A stretch of 5,290 nt of DNA from contig QHXU01000378.1 of NCBI GenBank assembly GCA_003223065.1, positions 1 through 5,290 of the forward strand, in the 5' to 3' direction. This DNA is from Acidobacteriota bacterium (GTDB lineage Bacteria; Acidobacteriota; Terriglobia; Bryobacterales; Bryobacteraceae). The position numbers and the translations under genes are program-made. Shown in pieces: positions 4,621 through 5,290 of this stretch. Positions within the stretch are counted from its first letter, which is position 1, and the number at the start of each line of letters is the position of its first letter. Under the pieces are notes generated by a model. The model saw only the letters and a list, made by a program, of their open reading frames with translations. It made no database searches and had not been told where the DNA came from.

Positions 4621-5290
4621 ATGGCAAAAGACACGGAACAGCTGAACCTCCAGGATCTGCGGCGTCGTCTCGCAGAGGCGCGCGGGCCCCGCTACTGGCG
4701 CAGCCTGGAAGAGATCGCCTCCACGGAAGAATTCCGGAGCTTTGTTGAGGACGAATTCCCCAACCGCACTCCGGACTGGAACGATCCGGCCAGCCGGCGC
4801 CGGTTTCTGACCGTGATGGGCGCTTCGCTGGCGTTGGCCGGAGCTTCGGCATGCACCGTGCAGCCGAAGGAAGTCATCGTCCCCTACGTGCGCCAGCCGG
4901 AGGAGTTCATCCCGGGTAAGCCATTGTTTTATGCCACCGCGATGAGCGTCGGCGGTATCGCCACGGGCGTCCTTGCCGAAAGCCATCTCGGCCGGCCGAC
5001 CAAGATCGAAGGCAACCCGCAGCATCCGGCGAGCCTGGGAGCGACGGACGCGGCGATGCAGGCCAGCGTGCTTACGCTCTATGATCCGGACCGTTCGCAG
5101 GTGGTGACCCGCAACGGCAACATCAGCAGTTGGGGAAACTTCATCACCGCGCTGACGGCCGCGCGCGACGTGGCCGGCCTCAAGAAAGGCGAAGGGTTCC
5201 GGATTTTGACCGGAACCGTAACCTCGCCGACGCTCGCTGCGCAGATTCAGGATTTCCTGACGGCGTTTCCATCCGCAAAGTGGCACCAAT
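4621..5290 (+). CDS. actB: Alternative complex III subunit B, N-terminal part, runs off the window
   Basis: The frame is open from ATG 4621 to the right edge, giving 223 residues of a protein that is usually around 1,000 residues long. Residues 25-78 match the extended twin-arginine leader seen in ActB proteins: YWRSLEEIASTEEF, then FVEDEFPNRTPDWNDPASRR, then the RRRFL motif (59-63), a hydrophobic stretch (64-75) and Cys78. The Tat motif is thus about 58 residues in, far deeper than in ordinary Tat signals. A-S-A-C78 resembles a weak lipobox, so the mature protein may be lipid-anchored. From about residue 83 the molybdopterin-oxidoreductase-like ActB1 domain begins (GRPTKIEGNPQHPASLGATD at 124-143). 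In characterised ActB this domain has no molybdenum cofactor, and the iron-sulfur clusters lie in the later ActB2 part, which is outside the window. It follows actA after 4 bp. Confidence 0.93.
   Translation, partial: MAKDTEQLNLQDLRRRLAEARGPRYWRSLEEIASTEEFRSFVEDEFPNRTPDWNDPASRRRFLTVMGASLALAGASACTVQPKEVIVPYVRQPEEFIPGKPLFYATAMSVGGIATGVLAESHLGRPTKIEGNPQHPASLGATDAAMQASVLTLYDPDRSQVVTRNGNISSWGNFITALTAARDVAGLKKGEGFRILTGTVTSPTLAAQIQDFLTAFPSAKWHQ

Noticed and set aside
3813..4634. A 273-residue minus-strand open frame opposite actA
   Set aside because: It lies across five haem-binding motifs on the other strand and also covers the non-coding leader. Its product has no recognisable domain, so it is a shadow of actA.
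4618..5289. A minus-strand open frame opposite actB
   Set aside because: It is the mirror of a well-supported ActB frame, with Arg/Gly-rich composition and no motifs.

Overview
The window looks like chromosomal DNA of a high-GC Gram-negative bacterium, most likely an acidobacterium (Acidobacteriota). Three things point there: the start of an alternative complex III (act) operon, a small secreted protein of a kind I associate with acidobacterial genomes, and a class D-like sortase in an organism that otherwise shows Gram-negative envelope genes. The phylum is an inference from gene content; no rRNA or tRNA gene is present to settle it.

Left half, minus strand (about 2660 down to 1): an envelope-maintenance cluster reads htrA-like periplasmic protease, L,D-transpeptidase, then a membrane-anchored SPFH/band 7 protein cut by the window edge. 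The protease gene is split between two reading frames. The break falls exactly on a tandem 8-bp duplication (2348-2363), and removing one copy restores an uninterrupted 492-residue HtrA with a complete catalytic triad and two PDZ domains. A 110-bp gap holding a large inverted repeat separates htrA from the transpeptidase gene; the transpeptidase and SPFH genes are only 28 bp apart.

Middle: a 173-bp divergent promoter region (2571-2743) holds a 7-bp-arm inverted repeat and a good minus-strand -10 hexamer. To its right, on the plus strand, a 139-residue secreted protein of unknown function is followed after 4 bp by a sortase-like membrane protein. The sortase keeps its Cys and Arg active-site positions, but Arg replaces the expected catalytic His.

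Right part, plus strand (3966 to the end): actA, encoding a membrane-anchored pentaheme cytochrome c, is followed after 4 bp by actB, which runs off the window and carries an unusually deep internal twin-arginine signal. These are the first two subunits of alternative complex III, the quinol-oxidising respiratory complex that replaces cytochrome bc1 in many bacteria. A 210-bp gap with a plausible promoter precedes actA.

All recognisable products act in or across the inner membrane and periplasm: protein quality control, peptidoglycan crosslinking, membrane scaffolding, possible surface-protein processing, and respiration. The points most worth checking are the octamer duplication in htrA and the altered sortase active site. 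I see no mobile element, CRISPR array or RNA gene.
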